From: Brasenia schreberi
Lineage: Eukaryota; Streptophyta; Magnoliopsida; Nymphaeales; Cabombaceae
Reading direction: 5' to 3'
Assembly (NCBI GenBank): GCA_036023115.1
Contig: JAYKKT010000091.1
Span: 29,764,001-29,828,000 of the forward strand
Length of the DNA: 64,000 bases
Part shown: piece by piece, positions 24,671 through 37,573 of the stretch
Layout of the letters: each line of letters begins with the position of its first letter
Position numbering within the stretch: the first letter of the stretch is position 1
Position numbers and translations under genes: made by a program
Notes under the pieces: generated by a model
The model's input: only the letters and a program-made list of their open reading frames with translations
Databases searched by the model: none
Told to the model about the DNA's origin: nothing

Positions 24671-26597
24671 TGGCGAAAGATGTGTAAGGTGAATCTAAGG
24701 GAGGTGTACCGGCACAAAAAGGAGCTTGGTGGTGGAGTGAGGTAGTGCAAAATAAAATCAAGGAAAAGAAGGCATGTTACAAATTACATTAAGCAAAGAA
24801 AACTAGTAAAACTTTAGAGGCTTATAAGAAAGCAAAAAAGGAACAAAAAAAGACCATCAATGAAGTAAAAGTTAAAATCTGAGAGGATTTATATAAAAAA
24901 AACTCAACTCAAAAGAGGGTGGAAGAGATATTTTTAGGATAGCTAGGGCTAGAGATAAGAAAACTAAGGATATTAATTCTGTTAGATGCATCAAAGACAA
25001 GGATGAGAAAATTCTAGTGGCAAATGATATATAAGAAATAGATGAAAAAACTATTTTTATAAACCTTTTAATGAAAATGAAGATGTTAGTATTAACTTAG
25101 GAGAGTTAGTCAAATCAGAAAAGAATATAAACCACAATTTCTACCGATGTATTTAAAAGAATGAAGTTAAAGAGGCTCTTAAACATATGAAGAGTGGTAA
25201 ATCGATAGGACTAGACAATATTCCTATAAAAGTTTGGAAAATCCTAAGAAAAACACGAATCACTTGGCTCAAAAGACTATTTAATGAAATATGAAGAAAC
25301 CAAACCATGCCCGAGGAATGGAGAGCAAGTACACTTATACCCATATATAAGAACAAGGGAGACATTCAGAATTGTATGAATTATCGGGGTATCAAGTTAA
25401 TGAGCCATACTATGAAATTATGGAAAAGAATTATCAACCGTAGGTTAAGACAAGTATCGAGTACAATAAAGAACCAATTTGGATTCATGTAAGGCAGATC
25501 TACTATTAAAGCGATTCACCTTTTGAGACGTCTTATGAAATATTTTAGAGCAAAAAAGAAAGACCTTCACATGATATTTATTGATCTATAAAAAGCTTAC
25601 AATAGGGTACCAAGACAGGTTCTTTGGAGAACCTTGAAAAAAAGAGGTATCCCATTGACATACATAAACCTTATAAGAGACATGTACGATGGTGCAAATG
25701 TGTGAGGACTCATGAAGGAATGAAAGACTTCTTTGAAGTTAATATTGGGTTACATCAAGGATTAACTTTAAGTCCATACTAAACATATTCAAGATGAAGT
25801 ACCTTGGTGTATGTTATTTGTAGATGACATTGTATTAGTGGAGGAGTCTAAAGAAAAAGTTAATAGAAAATTGGAACTATGGAGAGAAACATTAGAAAGT
25901 AAAGGCTTTCGACTTAGTAGAACAAAACATAATATATGGAATGTAAGTTTGATCATTTGGTTACCTCAGAAGACATAGAAATTAAAATTGACACACATTG
26001 CATCCCCCAAAAAGAAAGTTTTAAATACTTAGGGTCAATTTTTCAGAGTGATGAAAGAATTGATAGAGATGTTACACATAGAATTAATGATGGTTGATTA
26101 AAATGGAGAAGAGTATCAGGTATTCTTTGTGATAAGAAGATACCATTAAAGTTAAAAGGTAAATATTATAGAACAGCAATTACACCTGCCATGTTTTATG
26201 GTTCGGAGTGTTGGGCAGTTAATCATCAACATGTACAAAAGATGTCTTTGACATAAATGAAGATGTTGAGATGGATGAGTGGTCAATGAGGTTACTAGAA
26301 ACAAATTAGGAGTGACACCAATAGAGGATAAAATGAGAGAATATCGTTTAAGATGGTTTGGACATATAGAAAGAAGGTCAAAAGAAGAACATGTAAGAAG
26401 GTATGAAAAACTAGATTTTGAAAGTATTAAAAGAGGTAGAGGACAACCACAAAAGTGTTGGAAAGAAACAATAAAGAATGATCTACCTTATTGGGAGTTA
26501 ACTGCTAACATGGCACAAGATAGGGCACTGTGGAAACAAAGAATCCATGTAGCCGACCCCGTCTAGTATGGGAAAAGGGTTAGTTGTTGTTTGTTGT
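24671..26597 (+). mobile_element. RTE LINE copy R4, 3' half
   Basis: Resumes exactly where the 5' half stops (GTGGCGAAAGATG) and runs through the linker, RT (LFVDDIVLVEE) and C-terminal region to (GTT)n near 26595. It has many stops and small deletions; the longest frame is 95 codons. It lies in intron 16, about 440 bp from exon 16. Confidence 0.88.
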
Positions 26598-27034
26598 AAG
26601 ATCAGAAGCAATGATGAAGATCACAAGAACTAACAAAGAGGCTAATATAAGAAGGGCAATAAGGAGATAGGGATTTACCAAATTAAAAGGTTGAGTTCAT
26701 CAAGGACAGGCCACAGGATTTTATGTTGCAAATAGTCAGGACTTCGACTTAATCACAGTTACCATCAATCTTAAGAGGTCTTTGATCCTTTAAGTATGTG
26801 ACTCTTCTGTCACAAATTAGGCACGATGGAATCAACAGCCAACAGTGCCACGTGTGATGCCATTTTCTAATGTTTATGAAAATCAGATAGGCAAAGACTT
26901 TCTTCAAACAAAGGAAAAAAAGACTAGCAAGGCTGAAACCCCAGCTCCTTAGATTGGCAGGGTAGCCACCTCAGATTCATTACGAACATGCAGGTCATTT
27001 TCAAACAGACAAGATGCCACGAATCACAACTTAC

Positions 27035-27109
27035 TTTCTGATTTAAGTCTCTGACTTTGCGTACAGTCACATACTCACCACAACGTAATACACCACCGGA
27101 GAGCTCCAC
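27035..27109 (-). CDS. CPSF100: CPSF100 exon 16
   Basis: Twenty-five codons: VELSGGVLRCGEYVTVRKV then RDLNQK. Acceptor TTTTAG/GTGG, donor AGAAA/GTAAGT. The 15-kb intron 16 lies between it and the last exon. Confidence 0.92.
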
Positions 27110-28569
27110 CTAAAAGCCAGTACATTCAGTAGAGGGGTGAACAATTAATACATAAAGAACAAGATGCTAAGTGCAATCATCAGATGCTCAAGTATGCACA
27201 GAATGCATCAGGAAGGTGGCTATACCAAGGGTCCTACTGCCGAAGTGAGCATTACAAAAGCACGATCACACAATAATGCATCTCCACTCTACAGTTACCA
27301 GGACTGCCAACAACAGCGATATAGAATGGAAAGATAGGACTTACAAAGAGAAGTTGGTTTTAAGAAGATAAGTGCATACTCATAGACAACATGCATATAC
27401 ATGTACCATTCTATGCATATGAGCGTGGACGTGAGCATAGCTGTCTAGTGGTTGACTTCTGCATGTGTATGCTTCATCATGCCCATCTGTTCTCACATGA
27501 CTAGAAGAATGTGATACAGGAAAAACCTACATTAACCATCTAGCTGATAAGATCTTGAAAAGACTATTGGGTTCATGTAAATGGCAGCTGGTGCGTTACT
27601 GGGTTAGATATCTACCAAACCGGTGTACAGCAAGATCTAACTGATAAGATCTGGAAAAGACTATTGAAGCCACGTAAATGGCAGCTAGGTTAGATATCTA
27701 CCAAACTGGTGTATGGCAAGGTGGCTAGACTGGTAAGCAGAAGCAGAAAGCACTAAGATGAGATGCAAGATGCGAGGCTTTTGAATAATATGGAAAAGCA
27801 GTAAACAAGGAACTATCTAACAATATAGGAATCAACAATTGAGAACAAAGTGAGAAGGAGATCAGATTGAGAATGAAGTAAGAACCAAAACAACGGCAAA
27901 ACAAACAAAAGCATAAATTACAGATGAGCCAAAATATAGATATATAGCATGTATCCATCACTAAATAAAGAAATGTTTCATAGTATAGAACACAAACTTT
28001 TGACTTCTAAGTGACCAAAGACTATCCGATATAACTTTTACATTTTCCTCAATGGTTTCATGGGTAGTAAGTTGCAAGGATTTTTTTTTTGCTTTTAAAT
28101 GACAAAAGGATATCTGAGATGATTTACACATTTTCCTCAATGATTTCATTGACAGGAAGCTACAACGGAAACATTAGAAAAGCCCATAAAAGGTATAAGA
28201 AAACCTTCAAAACCGAAAAAGGACAGGAAATGTGAGAAGCCCATGAATAAAGTGAGATTTTAATAAATGTTACCAGAACAAAGGGATTTTGCCTTCCAAA
28301 ACAAGTCACATGGAGAGCGAGCTTCCAACCTATAATAAGACTTTCCAAGGACCTGAACCATGGTATGCAGTCAAATCCTACTACCCTGGTTAGATGAAAT
28401 GATATTCCATCAGGGAAACACATGAAACTGTGCACTCCCGTTATGAACCATGTCACTTCATCTTAGCAAAGAGAAAACAAGAAGTAATAAAGGATGCTTT
28501 AAACACAAGACTTTCAACTTGAAGCCCCATAAACCAAGGTAAGGAGTAACTCAATAGTTTATAGGCCTT

Positions 28570-28760
28570 ATGAATAATGGCGGTTTCTTGGCACTGAGAG
28601 TGGAAGATGAATATACTAGAGAATGTGCTTGGATTTTCCTTGTCCGCGCACTCATGGTGGGGGAGGCAGACCCTTAACGGATATGCACAGCCTGGGTGTC
28701 AAACTCAAGACCCTCAACTTGAAGATATTTTTCACTAGGCCTGTACAGATAAATGCATGG
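28570..28760 (-). mobile_element. Possible SINE relic in intron 15
   Basis: On the minus strand 'ggtcttgagtttgacaccc' resembles a tRNA B box. Other parts are unassigned. Weak; the rest of intron 15 (27110-29286) shows nothing. Confidence 0.25.
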
Positions 28761-29286
28761 GGCACAGTTTCATTTGTTGACAAGTTTAAAGAAAGGCATA
28801 CGTCTAATTTAAAAAGGTAAAAATGGGAAATTATTTGAAATATGAAATTTCAATATCAGAAATTGCCATGTTGACTTTGACAATAGAGCAACATGTGTCT
28901 AAAGACGGTTTTGTTCACCGATAAGTACAAGAGTAGCAGAAAGCGCCTACTGCAAGATAAATAATAGAAAGTAAGGAGCTCAAATGAAACATTTCACAAT
29001 CATTGCGATGAAATTGCAAAAGACCAATATTAACATGGCAGCATGAAAATTTCTGAATAACTAGATAATTGGCATTTGTAGCCCATCAATGTAAAGAAAC
29101 TCCTCAACAGTCAATGTTAAAGGTGGTGTTAAATGTCAACTAAGGTTCAAACAAAATTCAAGGAGAAAGCAAATATATGCACATCTTGTGTAACGAGATC
29201 TATTTACATGATTAATAAATTTTATCTGAGATGAGGGAGAAGCAAGCGCATGCACAAACGAAGAGGGGGTCAGGGGAGGGGAATAC

Positions 29287-29451
29287 CGAGACACCTTTAC
29301 TGGCAACGAACTGCTTAAAATCTGCCAACTTCAAATCACCAACCAGAACAGACTTGTGTGGAGGTGCTGCAGTTGATAACGGAACCAATGAAAGCACGCC
29401 ATCCACCTTACTTACTTCCCCATCGATCCAAGCTATCTCATACTCTCCCAA
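29287..29451 (-). CDS. CPSF100: CPSF100 exon 15
   Basis: Fifty-five codons, starting LGEYEIAWIDGEVSKVDG and including HKSVLVGDLKLADFKQF and ending ASKGVS. Acceptor CTCCAG/TTGG. The donor TCG/GTATTC was placed by the match of the next exon, since the frame stays open into the intron. Confidence 0.92.
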
Positions 29452-30702
29452 CTGGAGGAACACCGTGAGAAAAAACTTCCAGCGTCAGAAGTACATAAAT
29501 ATTCTTCAAACAGTGAGGAGAAAACAAAAACTAATTCAAAATTGAGAAGGCCCAGTTGTTTTAACATCAATATTCAGAAATGCAATTTAGCCACTAACAA
29601 GCACTTACTGTGAAGCCGGTATCTACTCACGACATGCAAAATTAAATAATGAGTACTGACAACCAGCAAATCAGAGGAGACAGCCCTAGAACGAAAACTA
29701 GCTAATACCCTTCCCTCCTTTCAGTAACTTGTTTTCTTGCCTATCAAAACGACACGGCATAGAAGCAATGGAGTTGGTGTAGGAAGAGTTTGTCCCAAAG
29801 CAGGTTACAGGATCTTGTCATTGTGGATTTTACCTTCACTCTCTCTAGACATTTATATATACATGTCTGCGTGTGTGTATGTTTGATAGTGGACATTAGC
29901 GCCCTTATGCAGCCTTACTCATATGCAGCTAAAAGCTGAATAAGTTTTGTGAATGAGGACATAGCAGTAGACTGAAATTTAAAATAAAAATGTACTTATC
30001 TTTAATATTTTCATTAATATGAATCCGTTTAAGCAATAAATACTGAACAGTAAATATCTCAATAAATCATCGCTAATTTAGTAAATCCTAAATATCTTAT
30101 GAAACTTAAATGTAACATTTTTCTTCAATATGCTACAGTTTGCACTAACAAATTTGAATTAGCCCTCCCTCTCTCTCTCAGCCTCTTCATATATCAACCT
30201 TTTTTACAATAGAATTTCCAATAGCACAACATAAACCATTATGGTGCTCTTTAGTCCCTATGATTGCACATCACTATTTCACATCCATAGTGTACAAAGA
30301 GGAACCCATAAAACAATGTATAGTAATCTGCAAGTTTTGCCCTATTGCACTGTTATTTATGATACAGACCAACACATTGTTTCACCATGGATTCTGAAAC
30401 GGTACATGGCATGCATCATGGTAGGTCACTGTGTTGGCCTGTATTGTGCAATACAGGTGATACCTATGTTATCAATAAAAGTTAGCAGGCTCTTAGCCCT
30501 TCACCATAACATAACGGTGACAGGATATAGCGGATTTAGCGGAACACTATCATTTAAAATTAAAAACTAATATATATATATATATATTTATTTATATTTA
30601 TATACATATATGAATCAACATGAACAAACAAACATGAATAAATTCTGCAGAAACAAGGTTGAAAGATGTTATTGTTCGGTAGGCAGAAGTCTTTGTTGCA
30701 AT

Positions 30703-32300
30703 ACAACAACAATAACTAAGCCTTTTTCCATACTACATGGGATCGGCTACATGGATTCTTTGTTTTCACATAGCCCTATCATGTGTCATGGTAGTGGTTA
30801 ACTCAATATAAACTAGATCATTTTTTATTGTTTCCTTCCAACACTTTTGTGGTCGTCCTCTTCCTCTTTTAACATTTTCACAATCTAGTTTTTCATATCT
30901 TCTTACAGGAGCATCCATGAGTCGTCTTTCTACATGTCTAAACCATCTTAAATGATTTTCTCTCATTTTATCTTCTATTGGTATTACTCCTGATTTGTTC
31001 CTATTCCTTGTGTGACCGTTCATCCATTTCAACATCTTCATTTATGCTATAAACATCTTTTGCACATGTTGATGATTAACTGTCCAACAGTCAGAACCAT
31101 AAAACATAGCAAGTCTAATTGTTTTTTTATAATATTTACCTTTCAACTTTAATGGTATCTTCTTATCACAAAGAATACTTGATACTCCTCTCCATTTTAA
31201 CCGACCAGCATTAATTCTATGCATAACATCTCCATCAATTCTTCCATCACTTTAAAAAATTGACCCTAGGTATTTAAAACTTTCCTTGTGAGGGATGCAA
31301 TGTATGTCAATCTTAATTTCTATGTCCTCTAAAGTACCCAAATAATCAAACTTCAATTCCATATATTTTGTCTTTGTTTTACTAAGTCGGAAGCCTTTAT
31401 TTTCTAACGTTTCTCTCCATAGTTCCAATTTCCTATTAACTTTTTCTTGACACTCATCCACTAACACCATGTCAACAGTAAATAACATACATCAAGGTAC
31501 TTCATCTTGAATATGTTTTGTTAACTCATCAATGATCAATATAAATAAATATGGACTTAAAGTTGATTCCTGATGTAACCCAATCCTAACTTCAAAGGAG
31601 TTTGTCATTCTTTCATGAGTCCTCATGCATGTTTTTGCACCATCGTAGATGTCTCTTATAAGATTTATGTATGTCAATGGGATACTTCTCTTTTTCAAGG
31701 TTCTCCAAAGAACATCTCTTCGCACTCTATCGTAAGTTTTTTCTAAATCAATAAATAACATGTGAAGGTTCTTCTTTTTTGCTCTAAAATGTTCCATAAG
31801 ACGTCTCAACACGTGAATCACTTCAATAGTAGATCTACCGGGCATGAATCTTAATTGATTCTCTATTGTACTTGATATTTGTCTTAACCTACATTCGATA
31901 ATTCTTTCTCATAATTTCATAGCATGGCTCATTAATTTGATACCTCGATAATTCATACAATTCTGAATGTCTCCCTTGTTATTATATATGGGTATAAGTG
32001 TACTCACTCTCCATTCCTCGCGCATCTTTTGGGTTCTCCATATTTCTTTAAATAGTCTTGCGAGCCAAGTGACCTATCTCTCCTAGAATTTTTCATACTT
32101 CTATAGGAATATTGTCTAGTCATATAAATTTACCAACCTTTATATATTTAAGAGTCTCTTGGACTTCATTCTTTTGAATACGCACATAAAAATTATGGTT
32201 TATATACTTTTATGATTCGGTTAACTCTCCTAAGCTAATACTACCATCTGTATTTTCATTAAAAAGCATATAAAAATAAATTTTCTATCTATTTTTTATG
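30703..32300 (-). mobile_element. RTE LINE copy R7 (minus arm of a head-to-head pair)
   Basis: Starts with the (ACA)n complement tail and runs back through the C-terminal region and RT (31492-31845: [31 protein letters not shown]) to the linker. The RT active site reads LFTVDMVLV, so it is inactive. Joined at 32300 to R8 in the opposite orientation. In intron 14. Confidence 0.87.
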
Positions 32301-32934
32301 CCACACCTCAAGTAGGACTAAAACATAGTATAAAGACGGCTTTTTGGGAGGAGTTAGATAAGGTCATTTAAAGAATTCCACAAAGGGAGATGATTTGTTT
32401 AGGAGGAGACTTAAATGGACATGTTGGTAAAGAGGCATTGGGATATCAAGATATTCATGGAAACTTTGGTTTTGGGGATATTAATGAGGAACGTAGGGAG
32501 TTTTTAAATTTTGCTATGACATTTGATCTCTTTATAGTCAATACAATCCTCAAAAAATGAGGTGAACATTTAATTACTTATAAGAGTGGCTTATCACAAA
32601 CACAAATTAATTATTTTGTTTATTGAAAAAAAGATAGATCATATTGTAAAGATTGTAAGGTAATTTCAGGAGAAAGTTTAACCACCCAACATTGACTTTT
32701 AGTTATGGATTTAGAGGTCAAAAAGTGGACAAAGAAGAAAAGAGTGCATCAAGCTACTCAGACTAAATGGTGGTCAAAAGTGAGAAAGAAGGTATATTTA
32801 AATAAAAAATCCTTCAAGGAGATGCTTGAATTATATTGGTATACCTTGTGATATGTGAAACAATATGACTATACATATTAGGAACATGTAGCCAACCCCA
32901 TCTAGTATGGGAAAAGGCTTAGTTGTTGTTGTTG
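32301..32934 (+). mobile_element. RTE LINE copy R8 (plus arm of a head-to-head pair)
   Basis: Starts in the endonuclease domain ('cctcaagtaggac'), keeps [16 protein letters not shown], then jumps near 32886 straight to the 3' end and (GTT)4. With R7 it forms a unit whose two outer ends are inverted copies of the RTE 3' tail. Confidence 0.87.
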
Positions 32935-33044
32935 AGCATCCAATAACAACAGGACCAAAGAAAATTCATCTAATAAACAGATTGGTTTCAGACTAATAAT
33001 ATGAAGCATTGATTCCACGAGGCATTCGAGTGAGACAATGGTAC

Positions 33045-33089
33045 CTTCTTGAAAAGGACATTACTCATGATCCTTTCAGAAAGCTGAAT
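33045..33089 (-). CDS. CPSF100: CPSF100 exon 14 (microexon-sized)
   Basis: Only 45 bases: IQLSERIMSNVLFKK, equal to the family VQLSEKLMSNVIFKK. Acceptor TTCAG/ATTC, donor AGAAG/GTACCA. Phase 0 on both sides. Confidence 0.92.
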
Positions 33090-33247
33090 CTGAAGAAACA
33101 TACCAGAAAGAAAACATTAGAATAGCTATAGAATATAAAAGTATCTAATAATCATTGTAAAAGACACAAGTATTTAGCTAAATAATAAGATGGATCAACT
33201 GCTGTCAAAAGCTAAGGATCATGTTCATGAAGATCCCAAAAGAGTAC

Positions 33248-33379
33248 CTTGTAAGCAGATAAATCTGATGTGAGATCTATGGTTTCATCAATTTGTGGAG
33301 CATAAACATGAGAACACACATTCTTTAAGCAATGTTGCTTTAGATGCTCAGTGGCTTCTGCTGAACCATGTACTAAAAC
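33248..33379 (-). CDS. CPSF100: CPSF100 exon 13
   Basis: Forty-four codons: VLVHGSAEATEHLKQHCLKN, then VCSHVYAPQIDETIDL and TSDLSAYK. Very close to the Arabidopsis segment. Acceptor TGAAG/GTTT, donor ACAAG/GTACTC. Confidence 0.93.
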
Positions 33380-33539
33380 CTTCAAAATAGAATTCGTAAA
33401 CTGAACTAATGACAACATACATATGGTAAAAAATTGTAGGAGTAATAAATTTATGGTGACAACACAATAGTCTAATATCTCATATTCCTGAAATGATCAT
33501 GCAAATTGAAAACACGAAAAGGTAGAACCTCTACTATGT

Positions 33540-34100
33540 AAAATGTGTATTGGGGGATGAAAGCAAATCGACACCTTGAGTGTCTTCACAATGACTATTG
33601 CAGTCAGCTAACACGAAACAACACCTTAAGTGCTCACTTGAGGTCTCTCACGTGCCTCCTCTTGTATTGGCAAACAATTAACCACTCAAATGGTTGATAA
33701 CGATCAATAGAAAACAGCAAATGGAAGCAGATTTTTATTGAATAATCAAATAAATCATACACAATCAGCCACACAAGGCTTCTTCATATTTGTTGTATAC
33801 AAGAGTGGTATTTAATATTTATAGAGGAAATAGACCAGCAAGAGGAGAAACAGAAGCATCTGAGAGCCGTTGGATCCCCTTGTTGACCTGGGTGGCCCTA
33901 GTGGCCTTGGTGGCCTCAGTTGTCCCTTCTTAACAGGGGAAACATCAAGAATAGAGTTTTATTTTGCGTGGCATGAGTTGGGTTTGATGGTTCTGAACCC
34001 AGAACATGTATTTCCTAAAATGTTATCAAGCTCGAGCAGAAGCAACCTCAGTTGATGTTTTCTAACTCCATTTAACTTGATGTTGAGCTCAGCTTTACTA
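33540..34100 (-). mobile_element. Possible solo LTR in intron 12
   Basis: A TATA-like box on the minus strand (complement of 'atttatagagg' near 33818) with LTR-like base composition. No repeated partner or clear ends in the window. Tentative. Confidence 0.25.
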
Positions 34101-34220
34101 CAGAAATTCTAAAGTTTGCATTAAATTTCAAGTTTACGGAGTTGGTTCATGTTAAACAATGAAATGTGTCAATTGAAGGGTTATACACATCAAGCATTAG
34201 GGGGTGCTTCTCATTCACAA

Positions 34221-34860
34221 GATTCCTATAGAAGTAAGGAAACTTTGGAGAGATGGGTATTTCTTGGTTTACAAGATTATTTAATGAAACATAGAGAAAC
34301 CAAAACATGCCTAAGGAATGGGTGAAGAGTACAATTATACCCGTATACAAGAATAAGGGAGACGATCATAATTATATGAATTATTGAGATATTAAGTTGA
34401 TGAGCCTACAAAGAAATTATGAAAAAGAATTATTGAATTTAGGTTGAGAGTTGAGACAAGTATCAAGTTCAATGGAAGACCAATTTGGGTTCATGCTAAG
34501 GAGACCTACTACTAAGGGCATTCATGTGTTGAGACATCTTGGGGCACGTTTTAGAGGAAAAATGAACCTTCACATGCAATTTATTGGTATAAAAAAAACA
34601 TATAATAGGGTGCATAGATATATTCTTTGGAGAAAGTTGGAAAAGAGAGGTATTTCATTTACATACATCAATCTTATAAGACATGTATGACGGTCCAAAA
34701 ATATGTTTAGGACTTATTAAGGACTTACAAATTTCTTTAAAGTTAATATTGGATTACATCAACGATCAATTTTAGTCTCGTATTTATTGACCTTAGACAT
34801 TGATGAGTTAGTGAAACATGTTTAAGATGAAATACCTTGGTATATATTATTTGTCAATTT
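34221..34860 (+). mobile_element. Old RTE LINE copy R9, left part
   Basis: Strongly diverged RT-region codons (for example FIGIKKTYNRVHRYILW at 34580-34640). Ends at the target site of R10 and resumes at 37574. Confidence 0.82.
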
Positions 34861-34875
34861 GTGTTAGTGGATGAG

Positions 34876-37527
34876 TGGTATTATCATAAATAAAGATTTA
34901 AAGGAGAGTGTAGTAGACATACAACGATATGGTGACCGAATCATGACATTGAAATTAGTGTTAGGAGCAGAGGTTTTGAATATAGTTTGTGCTTACGCAC
35001 CCCAAGTAGGACTAGAAGATAGTATAAAGACAGCTTTTTGGGAAGAGTTAGATAAGGCGATTCAAAAGATTCCACAAAAGGAGATGATTTGTTTAGGAGG
35101 AGACTTAAATGGACATGTCGGTAAAGAGGCATTAGGATATCAAGGGATTCATGGAAACTTTGGTTTTGGGGATATAAATGAGGAAGGTAGGGAGATTTTA
35201 AATTTTGCTATGGCATTTGATCTCTTTATAGTCAATACAATCTTCAAAAAACGAGATGAACATTTAATTACTTATAAGAGTGGCTTATCACAAACACAAA
35301 TTGATTACTTTATTTGTAGAAAAAAAGATAGAGCATGTTGTAAAGATTGCAAGGTAATTTCAGGAGAAAGCTTAACCACCCAACATCGACTTTTAGTTAT
35401 GGATTTACAAATAAAAAAATGGACAAGGAAGAAAAGAGTGCATCGAGCTATTCGGACTAAATGGTGGAACCTCAAAAGCGAGAAAGAAGATATATTTAAA
35501 CAGAAAGTCTTTCAAGGAGATATTTCGAATTATGTTGGCACACCCTATGATATGTGGAACAATATGGCTATACATATTAGGAAAGTGGCGAAAGATGTGT
35601 TAGGGGTATCTAAGGGAGGTGTACCGGCACAAAAAGAAGCTTGGTGGTGGAGTGAAGTAGTACAAAATAAAATCAAGGCAAAGAGGGCATGTTACAAATT
35701 ATATTATGCTAAGAAAACTAGTGAAACTTTAGAAGCTTATAAGAAAGCAAAGAAGGAAGCGAAAAAGGCCGTTAGTAAAGCAAAAGCTAAGATTTGGGAG
35801 GACTTATATAAAAAACTCAACTCAAAAGAGGGTGAAAGAGATATTTTTAGGATAGCTAGGGCTAGAGATAAGAAAACTAAAGATCTTAATTATGTTAGAT
35901 GCATAAAAGACGAGGATGAAAAAATTCTAGTGGCAAATGATGATATAAGAAATAGATGGAAAAACTATTTTTATAATCTTTTTAATGAAAATAAAGATGT
36001 TAGTATTAGTTTAGGAGATTTAGCCAAGTCAGAAAAGTATATAAACCATAATTTCTACCGACGTATTCAAAAGAATGAAGTGAAAGAGGCTCTTAAACAT
36101 ATGAAGGGCGGTAAATCAGTAGGACCAGATAATATTCCTATAGAAGTTTGGAAAATACTAGAAGAAATAGGAATCACTTGGCTCACAAGACTATTTAATG
36201 AAATATGGAAAAACCAAAAGATGCCCGAGGAATGGAGAGCAAGTACACTTATACCCATATATAAGAACAAGGGAGACATTCAAAATAGTGTGAATTATCG
36301 AGGTATCAAGTTAATGAGTCATACTATGAAATTATGGGAAAGAATTATCGAGCGTAGGTTAAGACAAGTATCAAGTACAACAGAGAACCAATTTGGATTC
36401 ATGCCAGGCAGATCTACTGTTGAAGCGATTCACCTTTTGAGACGTCTTATGGAACATTTTAGAGCAAAAAAGAAAGACCTTCACATGATATTTATTGATC
36501 TAGAAAAAGCTTATGATAAGGTACCGAGGGAGGTTCTTTGGAAAAAAGAAGTATCCCATTGACATATATTAACCTTATAAGAGACATGTATGATGGTGCA
36601 AAAACATGTGTGAGGACTCATGAAGGAACAACAAACTTCTTTGAAGTTAATATTGGGTTACATCAAGGATCAACTTTAAGTCCATACTTATTTATAATGG
36701 TGATGGATGAGTTAACAAAACATATTCAAGATGAAGTACCTTGGTGTATGTTATTTGCATATGACATTGTATTAGTGGAGGAGTCTAAGGAAAAAGTTAA
36801 TAGAAAATTGGAACTATGGAGAGAAACATTAGAAAGCAAAGGCCTCCGACTTAGTAGAACAAAGACAGAATACATGGAATGTAAGTTTGATCATTTGGTT
36901 ACTTCAGAGGACATAGAAATTAAAATTGGCACACATTGCATTCCCCAAAAGGAAAGTTTTAAATACCTAGGGTCAATTTTTGAGAGTGATGGAAGAATTG
37001 ATGGAGATGTTACACATAGAATTAATGTTGGTTGGGTAAAATGGAGAGGAGTATCCGGTATTCTTTGTGATAAGAAGATGCCATTAAAATTAAAAGGTAA
37101 ATATTATAGAGCAGCAATTAGGCCTGCCATGTTTTATGGTTCTGAGTGTTGGGCAGTTAATCATCAACATGTACAAAAGATGTCTATGATAGAAATGAAG
37201 ATGTTGAGATGGATGAGTGGTCATATAAGAAAAGACCGTATACATAATGAGGTTATTAGAAACAAATTAGGAGTGGCACCAATAGAGGATAAAATGAGAG
37301 AACATCGTTTAAGATGGTTTGGACATATAGAAAGAAGATTAAAAGAAGAGCCTGTAAGAAGGTTAGAAAAACTAAATTTGGAAAGTATTAAAAGAGGTAG
37401 AGGACAATCACAGAAGTGTTGGAAAGAAACAATAAAGAATGATCTAGCTTATTGGGAGTTAACTGCTAACATGGCACATGATAGGGATCTGTGGAAACAA
37501 AGAATCCATGTAGCCGACCCCGTCTAG
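34876..37527 (+). pseudogene. R10 endonuclease-RT polyprotein, one frameshift
   Basis: The least damaged RTE frame in the window. First frame to 36562: endonuclease ([23 protein letters not shown]), basic linker with a Lys-rich coiled region, RT fingers with [19 protein letters not shown] and [15 protein letters not shown] 10-base deletion at about 36540 relative to R6 shifts the frame. The second frame, 36538-37527, holds [24 protein letters not shown] (Tyr at 36760-36762) and the C-terminal region ending [11 protein letters not shown]. The endonuclease start is missing through 5' truncation. Confidence 0.9.
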
Positions 37528-37573
37528 TATGGGAAAAGGCTTAGTTGTTGTTGTTGTTATTGTTGTTGTTGTT
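34876..37573 (+). mobile_element. Young RTE LINE copy R10, 5'-truncated
   Basis: Flanked by a perfect 15-bp duplication GTGTTAGTGGATGAG (34861-34875 and 37574-37588). Lacks the leader and the first endonuclease codons; ends with (GTT)n. Very close to R6 along its length but with fewer stops. Inserted into R9, a member of its own family. Confidence 0.93.
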
